A stretch of 25,538 nucleotides of DNA, taken from IMG/VR virus record IMGVR_UViG_3300030107_005633, positions 1 to 25,538 of that record; one strand, given 5' to 3'. The notes below the pieces were generated by a model. That model was given only the letters and a program-made list of their open reading frames with translations. It was not told the origin of the DNA and did no database searches. The translations under genes and the position numbers were made by a program. Source of the DNA: a virus. Below are positions 22,837-25,538 of the stretch, in pieces (within the stretch, counting starts at the first letter, position 1; every line of letters begins with the position of its first letter).

Positions 22837-23208
22837 ATGCACGGAAAATACCCCACCGGAGGCGGATGCCCCATGTCTGATGCCAGGATGACAGCCATGG
22901 GAGACATGCACCCCGATTTCTCAGGGCCGAGTTACACCCAAGCCAAACGTATCATGTTGGTGGTTGGTCCGGAAGAGAATGATGAAGATTATGGGCCCGA
23001 TGAGACCGAGCCGACCGTCGGGATACTCGACGATCTGTCCGCAATGGCTGACAAATTGTCACAGAGTTCCGAACTACACGCCAAACAGGCCGACCGACTC
23101 CGACAGATTGTCAGTGAGTTGGAGCAGTCAGAGGTCGGACCAGCGGACCAGCCGGCCGAACCGGATGAGGACACCCGCCGGCTGACGGAAGGAACACCAC
23201 TGGACTAG
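22837..23208 (+). CDS. Acidic hypothetical protein after small terminase
   Basis: 123 residues with GAGGAG upstream. The N-terminus is GK/M-rich (KYPTGGGCPMSDARMTAMGDMHPDF), then SYTQAKRIMLVV. A long helix with coiled-coil character follows (SAMADKLSQSSELHAKQADRLRQIVSELEQSE). The C-terminus is acidic and disordered. Very acidic overall. The helix suggests oligomerisation or a scaffold-type role; no family was recognised. It is probably cotranscribed with terS. Its stop is embedded in the first hairpin of the structured region. Confidence 0.75.
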   Translation: MHGKYPTGGGCPMSDARMTAMGDMHPDFSGPSYTQAKRIMLVVGPEENDEDYGPDETEPTVGILDDLSAMADKLSQSSELHAKQADRLRQIVSELEQSEVGPADQPAEPDEDTRRLTEGTPLD

Positions 23209-23480
23209 TGGTCCGACCAGATGTGCTCTTCGAGCATATGCCCCTTTCCCCCTGGGATACCAGGCGGCAGCTGCCCGCCGGCCGACAACCTCGTACCCCC
23301 GCCGGCACTGGACCAGCCAGCCGGCCGACCGACTTCGGGGGTGAAGGTGCTTCACCCCGCCAAGGGGTGAACCAGGGTCACCCCAGCTGTACCTGGTACA
23401 GCTTTCGCGTGGGCGCTGCGACCACGCGGTGTCCGAGGGTCCGTGCTACCCCGGGTCTGATGACCCGAGGTGCGCGCGGT
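23197..23480. ncRNA. Structured multi-hairpin element A (candidate RNA)
   Basis: There is no coding region between 23209 and 23479; instead a chain of hairpins is seen. Stems: 23197-23211 (5 bp), 23209-23219 (4), 23224-23236 (5), 23251-23264 (5), 23263-23279 (5), 23301-23325 (9 with a bulge), 23338-23358 (9), 23364-23384 (7), 23385-23403 (up to 9), 23406-23428 (7) and 23452-23467 (6). The segment 23337-23446 is homologous to 25217-25320. No U-tract ends any stem, so these are not classic terminators. Strand of transcription is unknown. On the minus strand it would be the 3' region of the 122-residue gene. Confidence 0.6.
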
Positions 23481-23848
23481 TACATGTACGAAAGTAGTTT
23501 GTGCACTGTTTGAAGGTGTACACTGTCGGTCTCCGAGTCCCCATCTTCAAAGTGTTGCTCCATCTCTTCAAGAAACAACTTGACACGGGCAAGTAGGACT
23601 TGACGAAAGAAGTCGGCCTCTCTATCGAGTTTGTTTAGTAGAGAGATTTGCATCTCATAAGATACAATATCGTCGGTACGCACTCGGATTTCTTCCACGA
23701 TATCTTCGGTCGTGTGGTTTTCAACCAAGTAACGACCAAAGGATGTAGGTGACAAAATAGATTCGAGGTCACAAGTGGTAGCGTCTTGATGTTCGAGTTT
23801 CCAAGACTCAAGGCAACGAAAAAGAATAGCGATTTCAATTGGTGTCAT
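23480..23848 (-). CDS. Hypothetical helical protein (cassette gene 3)
   Basis: 122 residues. It is acidic and almost entirely helical: IEIAILFRCLESWKLEH, TEDIVEEIRVRTDDIV, SLLNKLDREADFFRQVLLARVKLFLEEMEQHF. Its visible composition is more AT-rich than the replication genes, which may indicate different ancestry. Its start overlaps the zinc-ribbon gene by 14 bases and its SD is weak, implying coupled translation. Element A begins right at its stop codon. No function is recognised. Confidence 0.7.
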   Translation of the reverse strand: MTPIEIAILFRCLESWKLEHQDATTCDLESILSPTSFGRYLVENHTTEDIVEEIRVRTDDIVSYEMQISLLNKLDREADFFRQVLLARVKLFLEEMEQHFEDGDSETDSVHLQTVHKLLSYM

Positions 23849-24059
23849 TGTCTATCCGTTGTTTGGGTTGCGACGGTGTGGACGGTGTCGAGGGTTGGTT
23901 CGGAACTTTATGATTATCATGCTTACTCCAGAGGGATTGACCGCATTCGGTACAGGTTGGGTGTGATTTGGGTGTCGGTTTAACGAACGCCCATGGTTCG
24001 AAGTGGTTACAAGACATGCAGCCGATACGCCACATGTCAGGATAATAGTTACGGATCAT
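23835..24059 (-). CDS. Small zinc-ribbon protein (cassette gene 2)
   Basis: 74 residues. Two CxxC pairs (CMSC near residue 14, CTEC near 36) separated by about 20 residues make a zinc ribbon, and the tail is Ser/Pro/Thr/Gln-rich and disordered. The start overlaps the stop of the upstream 292-residue gene (ATGA) and has little SD, so it depends on coupling. It may bind nucleic acid or a protein partner encoded in the cassette. Confidence 0.7.
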   Translation of the reverse strand: MIRNYYPDMWRIGCMSCNHFEPWAFVKPTPKSHPTCTECGQSLWSKHDNHKVPNQPSTPSTPSQPKQRIDNDTN

Positions 24060-24934
24060 TCGGCGGACTGTAAGAAGGCACCGCCAATACCGTTCCGTGC
24101 CTTACCTTTGGGAGCAAGTGCGCAGATAACCCCGCCATCATAGAACCGCGCGTCATGTTCGTCACCGTCGACAACGGGGACACCGCGCCACGTGCCACGA
24201 TCCAACACGGTCAATACGTCCGCTTTGGATCGGAAAACAACGGCCACGGGTCTATCGGCCTCAAGGTACCGTTGCGCCTCGGACCATGATCCGGGTTTCT
24301 CAGAGAGGGAGAAAGTTAGTTTGTAGTTGCTTGGAAGGTTCTTCCGATAGCGCAAGGGGAACTTAGTGTAGTCGTAAAAATCGACCTCAGGGTAGTCTGT
24401 CATGATCGCGCGCATGGCAGGGTGTTTCTCCCAACGGTTGTCCGATGTACCATTGCCGCGGACTTGCGCCTTGAATCCGCCAGCCCGCGCACGACGCTGC
24501 AGGGTTTCGACATCCGCACGATACAGCGCAGCAAAGCCCTTGCGGTAGGCTTGCCATAGGACGGTTTTACGTGCGCGGCCGATGGGTACCGAAGGTGAGA
24601 ACCCGCCATGACCCGCAGTGTCAAGGCATGCCGCGCGGCAACCATCCGACGCCATAGGACAGAGGTTCGTTCTCATGAGACGCGCAAGGTTTGCGCCCGT
24701 GACGTATTCGTCACGCCAGCGGATATCTTGCCCGGTCTTCTCCCACAAGTCCAGCAACCGCGCGACCTTATCGGCGGGTGACATGTACATAACGCCCGTG
24801 AGAAATCCCTGTTTCTCGCCTTTACGTGTCTTTGCGTCGTTTCCGACGGCCAGCAGATAGTAGCCGTTGTTTTTCGGTAGATACTGTGGAAGATCGCCTG
24901 ATGCTTGGAGGTCTTTAATAGTTGGTCGGTCCAT
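24056..24934 (-). CDS. Phage Cys-cluster protein, GP88-like/DUF7227-like (cassette gene 1)
   Basis: 292 residues with AAGGAG six bases before ATG 24934. A segment LCPMASDGCRAACLDTAGHGGF puts Cys at 92, 99 and 103 (C-x6-C-x3-C), followed by ARKTVLWQAYRKGFAALYRADVETL. Then come VRGNGTSDNRWE, VDFYDYTKFPLRY and TFSLSEKPG. I recall this order (Cys cluster, R-T/W helix, R-NG-SD, FYDYTK) from phage 'gene product 88' type proteins of unknown function; the name is from memory. The cluster might bind Fe-S or zinc. It has a dedicated consensus promoter. Confidence 0.72.
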   Translation of the reverse strand: MDRPTIKDLQASGDLPQYLPKNNGYYLLAVGNDAKTRKGEKQGFLTGVMYMSPADKVARLLDLWEKTGQDIRWRDEYVTGANLARLMRTNLCPMASDGCRAACLDTAGHGGFSPSVPIGRARKTVLWQAYRKGFAALYRADVETLQRRARAGGFKAQVRGNGTSDNRWEKHPAMRAIMTDYPEVDFYDYTKFPLRYRKNLPSNYKLTFSLSEKPGSWSEAQRYLEADRPVAVVFRSKADVLTVLDRGTWRGVPVVDGDEHDARFYDGGVICALAPKGKARNGIGGAFLQSAE

Positions 24935-24963
24935 GATTCTCTCCTTTGTTGAATCACTCTACT

Positions 24964-24992
24964 CTAATAACCAACCTGTCATAGTGTGTCAA
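24964..24992 (-). promoter_or_regulatory. Sigma70 promoter of the three-gene cassette
   Basis: On the minus strand TTGACA (24987-24992), a 17-base spacer and TATTAG (24964-24969) make a strong promoter. Transcription should begin near 24957, giving a 23-base leader with an AAGGAG SD. A GTGGTT block immediately precedes the -35 and matches part of the GTGGTTAC half-sites near terS. Confidence 0.75.
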
Positions 24993-25092
24993 CCACATAG
25001 GGTAGGTATTTTGAGATCGCCCTTACCCCATACCGCAGGTACCTACTGCCTTATGCGACAGCTCTCACAGCTGACTTAGTACCTGTGTTATC

Positions 25093-25338
25093 GGGGAGGG
25101 TCGACGCTTCCCGTGTTGTGGGTGCTCCCCGCAACACATACGGCCGTCAACATGCAGCACCTTGAGCAGGTCCGAAGGACCCGGCCGGCTCAACCGGCCG
25201 GCCCAGAGCCTGGGCCGGGGGTGAACCTTCGTCACCCCTAAGGGGGTGATGGTTAATCACCCCAGCTGGGACAGCTTCGACTGACGGGGTCGGACCCCGC
25301 CGCGTTGGCGAGGTCCGTGCCGGTGCTATGCATACTGC
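25093..25338. ncRNA. Structured multi-hairpin element B (candidate RNA)
   Basis: The stretch 24935-25338 holds no gene. From 25093 a possible pseudoknot occurs: GGGGAG 25093-25098 with CTCCCC 25125-25130, interleaved with GTGTTG 25113-25118 and CAACAC 25132-25137. Then come hairpins at 25169-25181 (5 bp), 25181-25201 (8), 25200-25216 (7, overlapping), 25218-25238 (7), 25243-25263 (7), 25264-25276 (5) and 25285-25299 (6). The conserved CGAGGTCCGTGC lies at 25309-25320. It matches element A in order and orientation. On the minus strand it follows the partial gene that ends at 25339. Confidence 0.6.
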
Positions 25339-25538
25339 TTAAGCATTATCGGCCTCGCGGATCTCGTTGTAGGCATAGCCCCAAATGTCAGCGGGGACAC
25401 TATGTCCGTAGTACTCACGGACCACGTCAAGCCACTGTTCAAGGCAGAGCAGGTGGATCACGTTGTAAAGGTACTCGGTATTCGCTGCGGTGTTGACAGC
25501 AAACCAGTGACGAAGGGAAGGATGCCCGTTGTATTTTT
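25339..25538 (-). CDS. 3' part of a small phage gene (DUF7249-like), truncated by window end
   Basis: The minus strand is open from the window edge to a TAA at 25339-25341 and encodes at least 65 residues with no start inside. The N-terminal part (KYNGHPSLRHWFAVNTAANTEYLYNVIHLL) follows the YNG-S---W-V----N---LY pattern of small phage proteins that I associate with DUF7249. WLDVVREYYGHSVPADIWGYAYNEI follows. Few residues should be missing. Function unknown. Its stop directly abuts the structured element B. Confidence 0.65.
   Translation of the reverse strand, partial: KYNGHPSLRHWFAVNTAANTEYLYNVIHLLCLEQWLDVVREYYGHSVPADIWGYAYNEIREADNA

Noticed and set aside
23338-23467. Tandem intrinsic terminators
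   Set aside because: Stems are strong but none is followed by a U-run on either strand, and the element occurs twice with conserved order and linkers, which terminators would not need.
23209-23480. tRNA, or HEARO/OMEGA-type RNA with a nuclease
   Set aside because: No cloverleaf, TPsiC arm or CCA end is seen, and no IscB/TnpB-type gene is nearby.
25305-25496. Plus-strand frame of 63 codons at the right edge
   Set aside because: The minus strand encodes a convincing phage protein fragment across the same bases, and the plus-strand product is Arg/Cys/His-rich like a shadow.
1-25538. Prophage integration functions
   Set aside because: No integrase, excisionase or att-like core was found; the XRE regulator alone does not prove lysogeny.

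Overview
The window reads as part of a double-stranded DNA tailed bacteriophage genome (Caudoviricetes-like). The evidence is densely packed, mostly co-directional small genes with ATGA or TAATG overlaps, good Shine-Dalgarno (SD) sequences and sigma70-type promoters. It carries a lysis-type cassette, a complete replication and recombination module with a family A DNA polymerase, two DNA methyltransferases, an XF1762-type phage protein and a small-terminase-like gene. I see no integrase, tRNA or rRNA gene, and no capsid or tail gene. The host cannot be named from sequence alone. The SD sites and -35/-10 boxes indicate a bacterium with ordinary sigma70 signals.

Layout. (1) 1-2445, plus strand: the end of a GH19 chitinase-like endolysin, two tandem paralogous beta-rich proteins, and five small membrane or exported proteins (holin/spanin-type candidates). 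(2) 2442-2720, minus strand: an XRE-type repressor-like protein. Its promoter lies back to back with a near-consensus promoter (2788-2816) that fires into the early operon. (3) 2833-16080, plus strand: SF2/SNF2-like helicase, Cas4/RecB-like Fe-S nuclease, Sak4-like RecA-fold ATPase, OB-fold SSB-like protein, family A DNA polymerase with an N-terminal uracil-DNA-glycosylase-like Fe-S domain, an orphan gene, an N6-adenine methyltransferase-like protein, a short Rad50/SbcC-like ATPase with a CPVC hook, a zinc ribbon protein, a DUF927-type ATPase, and a calcineurin-like phosphoesterase with an HTH. Together these can unwind, resect, anneal and copy phage DNA. (4) 16043-21737, minus strand: about thirteen small accessory genes. 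They include a C5-cytosine methyltransferase, an XF1762-family protein and a striking protein that joins a ribbon-helix-helix-like segment, an RNA polymerase alpha-CTD-like domain and a Cys4 cluster. (5) 21738-22279: a 540-base divergent control region with GTAACCAC palindromes and GTAGAGA repeats. (6) 22280-23208, plus strand: the small-terminase-like gene and an acidic orphan. (7) 23209-25538: two homologous strings of hairpins (core 23337-23446 and 25217-25320) in the same orientation. Each lies directly 3' of a minus-strand gene, and they bracket a three-gene minus-strand cassette with its own consensus promoter. At the right edge is the end of another minus-strand gene.

The most unusual items are the duplicated multi-hairpin element, whose stems are kept while some stem sequences change, and the alpha-CTD-like protein, a candidate phage factor acting on host transcription. 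The polymerase's glycosylase-like domain has lost its usual catalytic motif, and the palindrome-rich region before the terminase gene is a candidate packaging, origin or operator site.
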